Translations under genes and position numbers: made by a program
Notes under the pieces: model-generated
What the model was told of the DNA's origin: nothing
Database searches by the model: none
The model's input: only the letters and a program-made list of their open reading frames with translations
Assembly (NCBI GenBank): GCA_030725745.1
Contig: JANRFH010000047.1
Location: 77,894-141,893, forward strand
Direction: 5' to 3'
Source: Akkermansiaceae bacterium
Lineage (GTDB): Bacteria > Verrucomicrobiota > Verrucomicrobiia > Verrucomicrobiales > Akkermansiaceae
Length of the DNA stretch: 64,000 nucleotides
Part shown: piece by piece, positions 43,509 to 52,442 of the stretch
Layout: every line of letters begins with the position of its first letter
Position numbering within the stretch: the first letter of the stretch is position 1

Positions 43509-44750
43509 ATGACATCTATGAAGTGCCTACCTATATTCCCGCTATTCCTAGCCTTCCTCTCGAGCACTGCTTCGATGTCAGCGGAAGAACCCGGTGAGTT
43601 GATCACCGTCACGGGGAAAGTGATGGATACGGATGACAACTGGCTTAACGACGTCAAAGTTTCGATGAAGCCCATTGAGACCGAAGCGATGACTGATCCG
43701 AACGGCGATTTCGTCTTCGAGTTTGCCCCAGGCGAAAAACTCGAGCCAAACAAACGCGGGATCATCGCGACGCTGAAATTTGAGAAAGAAGGGCATCTGG
43801 ACGAGAACATCAGGATCCGGAATATGAACTTTTTCTCCAAGGGCAAGCCCTTGGAAGTGAAGATGAAGCCCGATCCGCTGGAGGAGGAGGGGATCGTGGG
43901 CTTCACCACGCCGATGAACACGGTCAATGGCATGGACAAAGAGGCCAAGGGAGATGCCGAATTCCATGTCTATATCCCGGAATCCGTGGAAAAGGTGAGA
44001 GCTGCGTTCTATCTCTCCCGTCACGGGATGGGGAATATCGTCCACCCGATTCTGCAGAAATTTGCGGAGGAGGAAAAGGTCGCCTTGGTGTCCATGTATG
44101 GGGATCCCGTGCAACGAGGTCTCACGGATGTCAGCCTGACGGATGAGCATATGAAAAAACTCGCGGAGATGTCCGGTCACCCGGAGCTGGTGGATGCGCC
44201 CATTCTCACCTTCGGCCACTCGAACGGCACCGGCTTCGCCGCGTGCTGGCCGGCACAGCGACCCGAGAAATCGCTTGGTTGGATTTCCTTCCATCCCGGC
44301 TTCAATGCCTACTTGCAGTTCCCGAACACCGAGAAAATCCCTTCGATGGTCATGCTCGGCACCGTTGACAAATATTTCCTCAACGGACGCCAGGACGACA
44401 CCGTCAAGGAACTGCGAAAAACCCGCGACGCTGCCATGTGCACCATGTTGGAAGCGGGTGTCGGCCACGGCCCTGTCGATCCGGATATCGTCTGGGAGTT
44501 CGTCGTTGAGTTTTGTAAAGCTGCCATGCGCGTCCGTCTCGGAGACGATGGCGAGCTGAAGCCCATCAAAATCGAGGACGGCTGGCTCGGCGCCACCTAT
44601 AACGTGGATGAAAGCGGCAGGCAGCTTCTTGAGATCGCTCCCTATGCGGAATTTAAAGGCGATAAATCAACCGCCAACTGGCTCATGGACGAGCAGTTCG
44701 CCAAAGTCTGGCAGAAGTATGCACAGACGGATCATTTGAAGGGCAAGTGA
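43509..44750 (+). CDS. Exported alpha/beta-hydrolase esterase with N-terminal carboxypeptidase-regulatory-like domain
   Basis: About 413 residues. Signal peptide (CLPIFPLFLAFLSSTASMSA), then a beta-sandwich regulatory-like domain (LITVTGKVMDTDDNWLNDVK) and an alpha/beta hydrolase domain. The nucleophile is S238 in TFGHSNGTGFA (GxSxG-like, GHSNG), the probable His is in EAGVGHGPVDPD, and an Asp may come from LGTVDKYF. It resembles PHB-depolymerase/feruloyl-esterase type secreted esterases. In this block it may remove acetyl groups from the glycan before the fucosidases and sulfatases act. The long upstream frame to 43371 overlaps the fucosidase gene and is rejected. Confidence 0.78.
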   Translation: MTSMKCLPIFPLFLAFLSSTASMSAEEPGELITVTGKVMDTDDNWLNDVKVSMKPIETEAMTDPNGDFVFEFAPGEKLEPNKRGIIATLKFEKEGHLDENIRIRNMNFFSKGKPLEVKMKPDPLEEEGIVGFTTPMNTVNGMDKEAKGDAEFHVYIPESVEKVRAAFYLSRHGMGNIVHPILQKFAEEEKVALVSMYGDPVQRGLTDVSLTDEHMKKLAEMSGHPELVDAPILTFGHSNGTGFAACWPAQRPEKSLGWISFHPGFNAYLQFPNTEKIPSMVMLGTVDKYFLNGRQDDTVKELRKTRDAAMCTMLEAGVGHGPVDPDIVWEFVVEFCKAAMRVRLGDDGELKPIKIEDGWLGATYNVDESGRQLLEIAPYAEFKGDKSTANWLMDEQFAKVWQKYAQTDHLKGK

Positions 44751-44868
44751 GAGGTGGATGCGATCTGTCGCTTCAAGCCCTTGAGGTAGGCGATTCACCC
44801 CTGATCGCTTCCCAATGCATTGCCGGAACAGCCTGTCATCGGCTTCAAAATCACGCTTAAATAAACTT

Positions 44869-46479
44869 ATGAAAACCTTTCAACTTTCCGCGATTCTTTT
44901 CTCGGCGATTGCCCTCAGCGTCCACGCGAACGCGGAAAATCTCTCCGGCTCCCGCCCGAACATCATTGTCGTGATGACGGATGACCAGGGCTATGGAGAC
45001 CTGAGCTGCAACGGCCACCCCTACATCAAGACACCGCATATCGATGCCTTGCGCGGGCAGAGCACAAGGTTCGAGGATTTCCATGTGAGCTCAAGCTGTG
45101 CCCCGACGCGTTCGGCGATCATGTCGGGTGTGCATCCGTTCAAGGTCGGGGTGACCCATACCATCTTTCACCGCGATAGGATGGCGCTTGATAAAAAGAT
45201 CCTGCCGCAGGTGATGGGCGAGGCTGGTTACGTGTCGGGCATCTTCGGCAAATGGCACTTGGGAGATGAAAATCCTTATCAACCCCACATGCGCGGGTTC
45301 GATGAATCCCTGATCCACGGTGGCGGCATTGCGGGCTCCAGTGGCATCCGCAGCAACGGTTCTTACAAAGACATGTTGATCCGCCACAACGGGCAGTTCG
45401 TCCAAACCCATGGATTCTGCACCGACGTGTTTTTCGGCCAGGCGATGGATTGGATGAAGCAGCAGCACGATGCGAAAAAGCCCTTTCTAGCGTGTATCTT
45501 TCCCAACGCTCCGCACGGCCCATGGAGCGCTCCCGAGAAATACAAGGAGATGTATGACCACATCGATAACCCGACGGCTGCTCAGAAGGCCGGTTTTTTC
45601 GCCATGATCAGCAACATCGATGACAACATGGGCCTGCTGATGGAGAAGCTGAAGGAGTGGGACATGGAAAAAGACACCATCCTGATTTTCATGACCGACA
45701 ACGGCTCCGTCGCCAGCTCGGTTTACAATGCGGGAATGAGCGGCGGCAAGACCAGCGTGCACGAAGGCGGCTGCCGCGTGCCGTTCTTCATCCGTCTGCC
45801 GGGCAAGATCGAGGCGGGACGCGACATCGATACGATGGCGAGGCATTTCGACCTGCTGCCAACCTTCGCGGATTTGGCAGGGGTGGATGTCAGCACGTTG
45901 GAAACGGATGGCAGAAGCCTGCTCCCACTCCTGGATGATACGGGCACTCCATGGGAAAAGCGCCTGATGTTCTTTCACAAGGGGCGCTGGGGGAATCCGG
46001 ACTCGAAGCATGAGAAGCACCAGAGGAATGCCGGTGCGGACAACAACAAGTTCCTCAGCTTCGCAGTGCGCGACGAGCAGTGGCGGCTCACGGTCAACAA
46101 GGGGGTTGATAAGGATCTGGAGCTTTTCAACATCGCGGAAGATCCCGGTGAGAAGGAAAACCTCGCCGAGGAGAATCCTGAGGTCGTCAGCAGCATGATG
46201 GAGGCCTATGGCAAGTGGTGGGATGTATGCCGCCCGATGATGATCAACGAGGACGCCGACATCAACGCAAGCAGCATCAGCTGGCCGACTTATCTCAAGG
46301 AGCAACAGAAAAGCGGCGGAGTCTCCGATCTTTTCATCCCCGGAGTGCAGACCGATATCAAGGTTATTTCCATGAGCACCAAAGGGGATTCCGCTGAAGG
46401 AGAGGGCGAGGGGCCCGATGAGGAAACATTGAAGAAGCGCGAGGAGCGCAAGAAAGCGAAGCAAGGCAAGACCGAGTAA
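44869..46479 (+). CDS. Sulfatase, family S1 (exported)
   Basis: About 536 residues from ATG 44869; signal peptide (FQLSAILFSAIALSVHA). Metal-binding IIVVMTDDQGYGDLSCNG, formylglycine site C77 in SSCAPTRSAIMSGVHPF (CxPxR with Thr), KWHLGDENPYQPH, FMTDNGSVASS. HGGGIAGSSGIRSNGS and the long C-terminal extension set it apart from the YGLLTGRY group in this window. The highly charged tail (EETLKKREERKKAKQGK) is unusual. Directly after its stop lies a fragment of a DUF1588 gene, so this gene marks a recombination junction. Confidence 0.92.
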   Translation: MKTFQLSAILFSAIALSVHANAENLSGSRPNIIVVMTDDQGYGDLSCNGHPYIKTPHIDALRGQSTRFEDFHVSSSCAPTRSAIMSGVHPFKVGVTHTIFHRDRMALDKKILPQVMGEAGYVSGIFGKWHLGDENPYQPHMRGFDESLIHGGGIAGSSGIRSNGSYKDMLIRHNGQFVQTHGFCTDVFFGQAMDWMKQQHDAKKPFLACIFPNAPHGPWSAPEKYKEMYDHIDNPTAAQKAGFFAMISNIDDNMGLLMEKLKEWDMEKDTILIFMTDNGSVASSVYNAGMSGGKTSVHEGGCRVPFFIRLPGKIEAGRDIDTMARHFDLLPTFADLAGVDVSTLETDGRSLLPLLDDTGTPWEKRLMFFHKGRWGNPDSKHEKHQRNAGADNNKFLSFAVRDEQWRLTVNKGVDKDLELFNIAEDPGEKENLAEENPEVVSSMMEAYGKWWDVCRPMMINEDADINASSISWPTYLKEQQKSGGVSDLFIPGVQTDIKVISMSTKGDSAEGEGEGPDEETLKKREERKKAKQGKTE

Positions 46480-47104
46480 GGAATCCCATTCGACGGTGGG
46501 GATGAACTGGAGTTGGTGAAATTGCCGAAAGACTCGGTTCGGGGGGGGCTTGCTCGGGCATGGCAGCATCCATGCGGTGACCTCCAATGGGGTGGAGACA
46601 TTGCCTGTGACGCGTGGCCATTGGGTGCTGGATGAATTGATGGGGACGCCTCCACCACCACCGCCGGAAGAGGTGCCTGCGATCGTCCCTGATCTGACGG
46701 GAAAAAATACGCCACAAGATCTTCTCAGAGCGCACCGTGAAGATCCCAAGTGCTTTTCCTGCCACAAGATCATGGATCCGGCGGGATTGGCTCTTGAGAG
46801 CTTTGACATCATCGGGCGTTACCGGGAATCCTACGGGAAAAACTCAAACATTGATACGTCAGGTGATTACCTGGGAACAAAATTCGAGGATGTCAGGGGG
46901 CTTCGGGAGGCGCTGATGGAGCGCAAGGACGTGTTTACCTACAATTTCATCGTGAAGATCGCTGAATACGGAAAAGGCCGGAAGCTGAACCGGAAGGATC
47001 ATGAGATTGTGAAGGTCATCGCTCTGAGAGCCAAAGATTACGACTATGCTTTCATGAACATTCTTGGCGAAATTTTGACCAGCGACCTGATGCTGAATCG
47101 GTGA
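46480..47104 (+). pseudogene. 3' remnant of a DUF1588/DUF1585 (planctomycete cytochrome-type) gene
   Basis: The frame continuing after the sulfatase stop reads PFDGGDELELVKLPKDSVRGG, which joins LLGHGSIHAVTSNGVETL in the next frame across a run of eight G's (46541-46548); removing one G restores a single frame. The downstream part has the DUF1588 and DUF1585 hallmarks: RGHWVLDELMGTPPPPPPEE, a CxxCH heme-like motif (KCFSCHKIMDPAGLALE) and NRKDHEIVKVIA. Full-length relatives are 700-1000 residues, so only the last fifth remains. Truncation by the neighbouring sulfatase block plus a frameshift make it a pseudogene. Confidence 0.8.
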
Positions 47105-47270
47105 TTGCTTGTGGGGGATTTTTGGAAATCTGAGAAGATCCCAAAAATTACGGTGATAATTGGCGGTAATGATCTCTACGCACATCGCCCTAGGCGGCTG
47201 TCACTGCATGTAGAGCCATATGGCGGATAAGTCGGCTGCTTACTCAAATTAGCCCCCCCTGTTTAGGGTG

Positions 47271-47298
47271 TTGACAACGTTGTGAGTTGATCTAGATT
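47271..47298 (+). promoter_or_regulatory. Sigma-70-type promoter for the PEP-CTERM gene
   Basis: TTGACA (47271-47276), 16-bp spacer, TAGATT (47293-47298), in the AT-rich 247-bp gap after the DUF1588 remnant. Transcription would start about 45 bp before the ATG at 47352. Confidence 0.6.
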
Positions 47299-47351
47299 AC
47301 TAACAGATATACTGAAGACCTACGTTTTCAGTGGCAAAAAACTCTAAAAAT

Positions 47352-48155
47352 ATGAAGAACGGAATATTAATCACAACAGTAGTTTTTTTATCTACATTAG
47401 CTTCACATGCGGTTACTTTGAGTTTTACCAATTTTGACGCGAGCGCGGCTGATAACACCCTTCTCGTGGACGGTGCTGCGACCACGTCCCTCACGGTTAC
47501 AAGAGTCAGTGTTGGAACCACCAATCAGTATGTATACAGTTTCAGTTACACGGGGGCGGATTTTGACGGTGGGGGCAACGATAGCCTGACGTTTGATATT
47601 CGCGTGCAGGGCTACTCTGGAAATACGACTGTTTCCGGGCAGGCAACTGGAGGAGCTGATCAATCAAGCACCAGTGGTACTGTGATTTTGGACGGTTCCG
47701 CAGCTGCCGTGGGAACCAGACAAACGGATTTCTTCGGGGTTCCGGGCGATATGAATGATGGCGACACATTGCAGTTCAGCATTGAGAATCTCGTTGTTTC
47801 GGCTGCGGGTTACGGTGCTTCAAACTTGGGCTTCGATGGCTTGAGAGTCGAAGAGGGAACATCAGGCGGACACAGTAAGATTGCTATTATCGGAGTCGGT
47901 ACTGAGCTTACCGAGCGCGAATTTAACAACGGATTTACCTTTAATCTATCTGGGAATAAACAAAGCGTTCTCTATGTCAGTGGTGCTGCTCTGTCTGCTA
48001 CCGCAGGAACTGGAGCGAGTCGAAATTTGTGGGGCGTCGATAATGTCGGATTCGATATTGATGTTGATGTCGCTCTTGTCCCAGAGCCATCCTCCACCGC
48101 TCTTCTCGGTCTTGGCTTTACCGGCCTTCTGCTTCGCAGAAAGCGTTGTAGCTAA
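47352..48155 (+). CDS. PEP-CTERM sorting-domain surface protein
   Basis: 267 residues from ATG 47352. N-terminal signal (NGILITTVVFLSTLASHA), a beta-rich, Ser/Thr/Gly/Asp-rich body without recognised domain, and a C-terminal sorting signal: VPEPSS, a hydrophobic helix (ALLGLGFTGLLL) and the basic tail RRKR. Such proteins are processed by exosortase/archaeosortase-type enzymes and released to the surface or matrix. No exosortase is in the window. It lies between the two polysaccharide modules and may bind glycan or extracellular matrix, but that is guesswork. GTG 47331 is rejected as the start. Less GC-rich than its neighbours. Confidence 0.88.
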   Translation: MKNGILITTVVFLSTLASHAVTLSFTNFDASAADNTLLVDGAATTSLTVTRVSVGTTNQYVYSFSYTGADFDGGGNDSLTFDIRVQGYSGNTTVSGQATGGADQSSTSGTVILDGSAAAVGTRQTDFFGVPGDMNDGDTLQFSIENLVVSAAGYGASNLGFDGLRVEEGTSGGHSKIAIIGVGTELTEREFNNGFTFNLSGNKQSVLYVSGAALSATAGTGASRNLWGVDNVGFDIDVDVALVPEPSSTALLGLGFTGLLLRRKRCS

Positions 48156-48178
48156 TCACTCCGATTTTCAATTCTTCG

Positions 48179-48213
48179 AAATGCCTCCAAGTGAATGCTT
48201 GGGGGCATTTTTG
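48179..48213 (+). terminator. Rho-independent terminator after the PEP-CTERM gene
   Basis: AAATGCCTCCAAG and CTTGGGGGCATTT arms with a 6-base loop, followed by TTTGATT, 24 bp after the stop codon. Confidence 0.85.
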
Positions 48214-48313
48214 ATTGATGACGAGCCGTGGGAGAATTACTCCGGAGTGTTCTGGGGCGGCTTGCCAGTGGTGAGGTAGCTGCATACTGTGACGTGACGG
48301 TTATCGTATCCCT

Positions 48314-48904
48314 ATGCCCGATTATCCCAATACCAGCTACACTCTGATCCACCGGGCGTGTGATACCAGGGACGATGAGGCATGGAATCGGCTCTTCGCG
48401 AATTACGGGCGTTTCATCCGCTACATCCTTCGCGAGCTGAACGTGCCGGACAATGACCTCGCGGATGTGACGCAGCAGGTGCTCATCGGTTTGACCGGCA
48501 GTTTGCAGAGCTATGATCGGAGCAAGTCGAGCTTCCGTCACTGGCTGGGTTCGGTGATACGCAACACGGCCTTTTCTTATTTCCGAAAACTGAAGAGCCG
48601 ACCGACCAGTGACTGCACGCTCGATGACGATTCGATCAAAGGCTTGGCGCATCCGGCGGAAGTGGAGCATTGGATTGAGGAGGAATGGGCGACTTATATT
48701 GCAAACCAAGCAATGGATCGTTTGCGTCAGGTGTTTAAGGGGCAGGCGATTGAGGCTTTTGAGATGGGGCTTGATGACCGTTCTGCGGCTGAGATTGCGG
48801 AGGCCACCGGTTTGACGGTAGCCTCGGTATATACTTTGCGTAAGCGGGTGAAACAACGGCTGCTGCTGGAGGTGCGGTCACTCACGGAGGAACTGGAACC
48901 TTGA
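48314..48904 (+). CDS. ECF-like RNA polymerase sigma factor
   Basis: 196 residues with sigma region 2 (WNRLFANYGRFIRYILREL, DLADVTQQVLIGLTGSLQSY, FRHWLGSVIRNTAFSYFRKL) and region 4 (FEMGLDDRSAAEIAEATGLT, VASVYTLRKRVKQRLLLEV). Its stop codon TGA overlaps the TTG start of the downstream kinase gene, so the two are translationally coupled. Sigma factors paired with Ser/Thr kinases are a Planctomycetes/Verrucomicrobia speciality. The position between the sulfatase modules makes it a candidate regulator of them. Confidence 0.88.
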   Translation: MPDYPNTSYTLIHRACDTRDDEAWNRLFANYGRFIRYILRELNVPDNDLADVTQQVLIGLTGSLQSYDRSKSSFRHWLGSVIRNTAFSYFRKLKSRPTSDCTLDDDSIKGLAHPAEVEHWIEEEWATYIANQAMDRLRQVFKGQAIEAFEMGLDDRSAAEIAEATGLTVASVYTLRKRVKQRLLLEVRSLTEELEP

Positions 48905-50937
48905 AAGATCAAAGCGCATCCGAGTTTTCCGACGATTACGTCCCGGACAAGCGTCTTACTAAAGTCTATGGGGAGGCGAACGATCTGGATGCGCACGGGC
49001 TGGAGGAGCTTTGCCCTGCTTATTCGGAACTAGTGGACGTGGAGGTTCGCTACCGCGATGAGTCATTGATCGGTCAGGGTGCGCTCAAAGAGGTGTATCG
49101 CATTTATGACCAGCACCTGCATCGCTGGGTGGCGATGGCGCGGCTGCGGCAGGATCGCGGCCCGGACTTTTATGATCTCTTCGTGCGCGAGGCACGGCTG
49201 GTCGCTGCGCTCAGCCATCCGAACATTATCACCGTTTACAACATGGGTGTGTGGGATGATGGGCGACCGTTTTTCACCATGGATCTGAAGAGTAACACCA
49301 CGCTTGCCGATGTGACAAAACGTGCGGAATTGCATCACCTGCTACAGATCTTCGGGAAGGTGTGTGATGCCGTCGCGTATGCGCATTCGCGTGGCGTGCT
49401 GCATCTGGATTTGAAGCCGGATAACATCCAAGTGGATGACTTCGGTGAGGTGCTGGTGTGTGACTGGGGTTTGGGGAAAATTGTCGAGGAGGCGGAGTTC
49501 GAGCAAAACGATGCGGAACCTCCGGTGCACATCTGGGGGAACATGACTTTGGTCGGGCAGATCAAAGGAAGCCTTGGCTACATGGCTCCGGAGCAGGTGG
49601 TCGCGGGATCGCCCAAAGACCATCGGACGGATGTGTATGCCTTGGGATGCATGCTTCATTGCATCCTCACGGGGCAGCCGCCATTCACCGGGGATCGGGA
49701 CGAGGTTTTGGAAAAAACGGCGAGATCTCAAGTGCTGTCTCCGCGATTGCAGTTTCCACAGCGATACATTCCCGAGGGCCTAGATGCGGTGGTGATGAAG
49801 GCGACGGCACTGGATCCTGCCAGGCGATACCAATCGGTGGGGGAGCTTCACCAGGAGATCGAGAGTTACTTGGCGGGGTTTTCAACGCTTGCAGAGCAGC
49901 CGGGTTTTTTTCGTGAAGCCAGATTGTTTGTTGGGAGAAACCGAGTGCCAGTTGCCACTTTCGTAGCTGCGTTACTGGTGATTGGGGTGACGAGCGTGCT
50001 CTTCGTTCAGCATATTGGCCTGCAAAAACTGGCGACCGAGGCGCAGCGCGGGCGTGCCGACCAGCTTTCCTCGGAGGTCGAAGCTCTTGATTCGGAATAT
50101 TCCTCTTTCGTGGAGAAAGAGGAGCAAGCGAAGAAGAAGTTGGCCGTTTCGCTGGCTTCATCGGCCCGGCAACTGAGAAACCTGGCGATCTTCGAGCGCC
50201 CGGTAACGACCATCGAGCAAACCCGGCAAATGATCCAGACGGCGCTTCGGGAGGATCCGGATAGTATCGATGCGCACGCCCAGGACTACGCGACGGATTG
50301 TGTGGAGCTGAATTACAAGGCTGCCCTGTTGCAACCGCCTGAGGTTCGGAATGTATTCGCGTATAGGAATTATATAAAGTTTGCCGAGGCCTTTCCTGAG
50401 TTCGATTTCACCCGTAGCAAGCGGCCATCCATCGCTCAGCTTACGGACTTTTTCAGGCAAAGCAGGCTGATCGATAGTCGGTTGGGGGTTCATTTTGAGC
50501 GTGTGCTTGCTTATGACGCCGCCACCAGGGTTGACCATGCGGGTTATGACTCCGTTGTGGAGGCGTATCTGCAATACCGGCATGGCGGGCCGGAGCATTT
50601 CACGCTTTCGCTGGACGGCGATACCTCGTCGCTTTCCCTCTGGTCTGACCAGTTGGTTCGCCTGAATGGTCAATATGGCGAGTGCCTGCTTCGTTTTCTC
50701 TCTTTCCGTTATCTGAAACTCGATATTGCCGGGAAGTTTGAGCTGTCCGACCTGAATGGGCTGCCGATCGAGTCGCTGGATCTGAGTCGGTGCCAAAGGG
50801 CTGAACTGAGCAAGGCGGTTGTCTTGCCGCAGTTGAAAGAGATGGTGATTCGCCCGGGGCAGTTTTCCGAAGAGCGGCTGCGGCGGCTGATTCGAACCAC
50901 CGAGGCGTTTGAAATCCGAGTTTCAGGCAAGAATTGA
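48901..50937 (+). CDS. Ser/Thr protein kinase-like membrane protein with atypical ATP-binding site
   Basis: 678 residues from TTG 48901. Kinase domain about 50-330: Gly loop LIGQGALKEVY (56-66); the VAIK Lys position is Ala (VAMAR, A80, followed by R81); alpha-C Glu E97 (FVREARLV); catalytic loop HLDLKPDN with D170 and N175 (HLD for HRD); DWG (D188) for DFG; GSLGYMAPEQV. A membrane span (ATFVAALLVIGVTSVLF) at about 350-370 is followed by a coiled coil (KLATEAQRGRADQLSSEV) and a C-terminal domain with leucine-rich-like features. Coupled to the upstream sigma factor. The missing Lys suggests a weak kinase or a pseudokinase sensor. Confidence 0.85.
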   Translation: MKDQSASEFSDDYVPDKRLTKVYGEANDLDAHGLEELCPAYSELVDVEVRYRDESLIGQGALKEVYRIYDQHLHRWVAMARLRQDRGPDFYDLFVREARLVAALSHPNIITVYNMGVWDDGRPFFTMDLKSNTTLADVTKRAELHHLLQIFGKVCDAVAYAHSRGVLHLDLKPDNIQVDDFGEVLVCDWGLGKIVEEAEFEQNDAEPPVHIWGNMTLVGQIKGSLGYMAPEQVVAGSPKDHRTDVYALGCMLHCILTGQPPFTGDRDEVLEKTARSQVLSPRLQFPQRYIPEGLDAVVMKATALDPARRYQSVGELHQEIESYLAGFSTLAEQPGFFREARLFVGRNRVPVATFVAALLVIGVTSVLFVQHIGLQKLATEAQRGRADQLSSEVEALDSEYSSFVEKEEQAKKKLAVSLASSARQLRNLAIFERPVTTIEQTRQMIQTALREDPDSIDAHAQDYATDCVELNYKAALLQPPEVRNVFAYRNYIKFAEAFPEFDFTRSKRPSIAQLTDFFRQSRLIDSRLGVHFERVLAYDAATRVDHAGYDSVVEAYLQYRHGGPEHFTLSLDGDTSSLSLWSDQLVRLNGQYGECLLRFLSFRYLKLDIAGKFELSDLNGLPIESLDLSRCQRAELSKAVVLPQLKEMVIRPGQFSEERLRRLIRTTEAFEIRVSGKN

Positions 50938-51041
50938 GCCTCGTTTCCCATGGAACCGAAGAAAATGTGGAGCTAGTGTCCCAATCGGCGTTTTTGGTGC
51001 GAATAGATGAACACACGAATTAAAAATCAGAAGACAGCAAA

Positions 51042-52427
51042 ATGAAAAAAAGAACCTCAATCATCTCACTCGCGCTGATGGCGTTGATGCCCCTCACCGC
51101 ATTTTCTCAGGTCAAAGACGACTCCCACATGGAATGGTGGCGTGATGCGCGCTACGGCATGTTCATTCACTGGGGACTTTTTTCCATTCCCGGTGGCGAA
51201 TGGATGGGCAAGGACTATGGCAAGGAATCCGGTGGAGCCAGTGCGGAGTGGCTGATGCATAGCGCGAAAATTTCGGGCGCAGAATACCGCAAGACCTTGG
51301 CTCCGAAATTCAATCCGACCGAGTTTGATGCGGAGAAGTGGGTGTCGACCGCTAAGGCGGCGGGGATGAAATACATCGTGATCACCTCCAAGCACCACGA
51401 CGGCTTCTGCATGTTCGATACGGATGCGACCGATTACAATGTGATGGATGCCACGCCCTTCAAGCGCGATATCATCAAGGAGCTTGCCGACGAATGCGCC
51501 AAGCAGGACATGAAGTTCGGTGTCTATTATTCCCAGTTCAAGGACTGGTATCACCGCGGGAACGGCAAGAAGAACAAGGGAACTTTGACCACGCCCCAAT
51601 ATCTCGAATTGGTGAAGAAGAACCTCGATGAATTGCTGAGCAACTACGGCGACATGGCCGTCCTGTGGTTTGATGTGGGTGGTGGTAACCTCGAAGAAGC
51701 CAACGAACAGGGTGCGCGGGTGCGTGAATTGAACCCAAAAACCGTGATCTGCAGCCGTCTCTACAGCCGTCAGGTGCCGAAAAAGGATCAGATCTATGCT
51801 GACTTCGAATCGCTCCCAGACCGGACGATTGCATCGGAGCGCATGGAGGGAGACAACGAAACCTGTATGACCATGCGCCACAACTGGGGCTATGATCAGG
51901 ACGATGATAACTGGAAGAGCACCAAGGATATCATCGAGCGCATGGTGTTGAGCTCCGCTCGCGGCGTGAACTTCTTGCTCAATGTGGCACCCACACCCCA
52001 AGGCACTTTCGCGCCAGAGGAAATCGAGCGACTGGCGGAAATCGGCGAGTGGATGAAGGTCAACGGCGATTCAATCTACGGCACGCACTATTCACCGGTT
52101 GATTTCGATTTCCCATGGGGAGCGATGACACAGAAAGATCAAACCGTTTACTTGCACGTCATGAAGTGGAATCCGGAAAGCATCGAGTTCAACGGCCTCG
52201 TTGGAGCGCCGACCAAAGCCTACTTCCTCGCAGACGAGAAACGCGAGGCACTGGAGGTGGCGTATGATGCCGAGAAACATGTCACCCGCATCAAGGTGCC
52301 TGCCGAAGCTCTCGACTCGAAGGATACCGTGATCGCACTCGAATACGGCGAAGTGAAAGCCGACCCGAATGCGAAAGGCGAGTATCTCTGGTCGAAAAGC
52401 ACCGGTGTGAAGCACGACAGGAACTGA
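51042..52427 (+). CDS. Alpha-L-fucosidase, GH29 (exported)
   Basis: 461 residues; signal peptide (SIISLALMALMPLTAFS-Q). Classical GH29: WWRDARYGMFIHWGLFSIPG, YIVITSKHHDGFCMFD with the HHDGF motif, KFGVYYSQFKDWYH, and the nucleophile D211 in MAVLWFDVGGG. NFLLNVAPTPQG and a C-terminal beta-sandwich follow. Hydrolyses terminal alpha-L-fucose with retention. It starts the second module, which continues without long gaps to 63067. The next sulfatase gene begins 15 bp after its stop. Confidence 0.93.
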   Translation: MKKRTSIISLALMALMPLTAFSQVKDDSHMEWWRDARYGMFIHWGLFSIPGGEWMGKDYGKESGGASAEWLMHSAKISGAEYRKTLAPKFNPTEFDAEKWVSTAKAAGMKYIVITSKHHDGFCMFDTDATDYNVMDATPFKRDIIKELADECAKQDMKFGVYYSQFKDWYHRGNGKKNKGTLTTPQYLELVKKNLDELLSNYGDMAVLWFDVGGGNLEEANEQGARVRELNPKTVICSRLYSRQVPKKDQIYADFESLPDRTIASERMEGDNETCMTMRHNWGYDQDDDNWKSTKDIIERMVLSSARGVNFLLNVAPTPQGTFAPEEIERLAEIGEWMKVNGDSIYGTHYSPVDFDFPWGAMTQKDQTVYLHVMKWNPESIEFNGLVGAPTKAYFLADEKREALEVAYDAEKHVTRIKVPAEALDSKDTVIALEYGEVKADPNAKGEYLWSKSTGVKHDRN

Positions 52428-52442
52428 GAAACCTAAGTCCTC

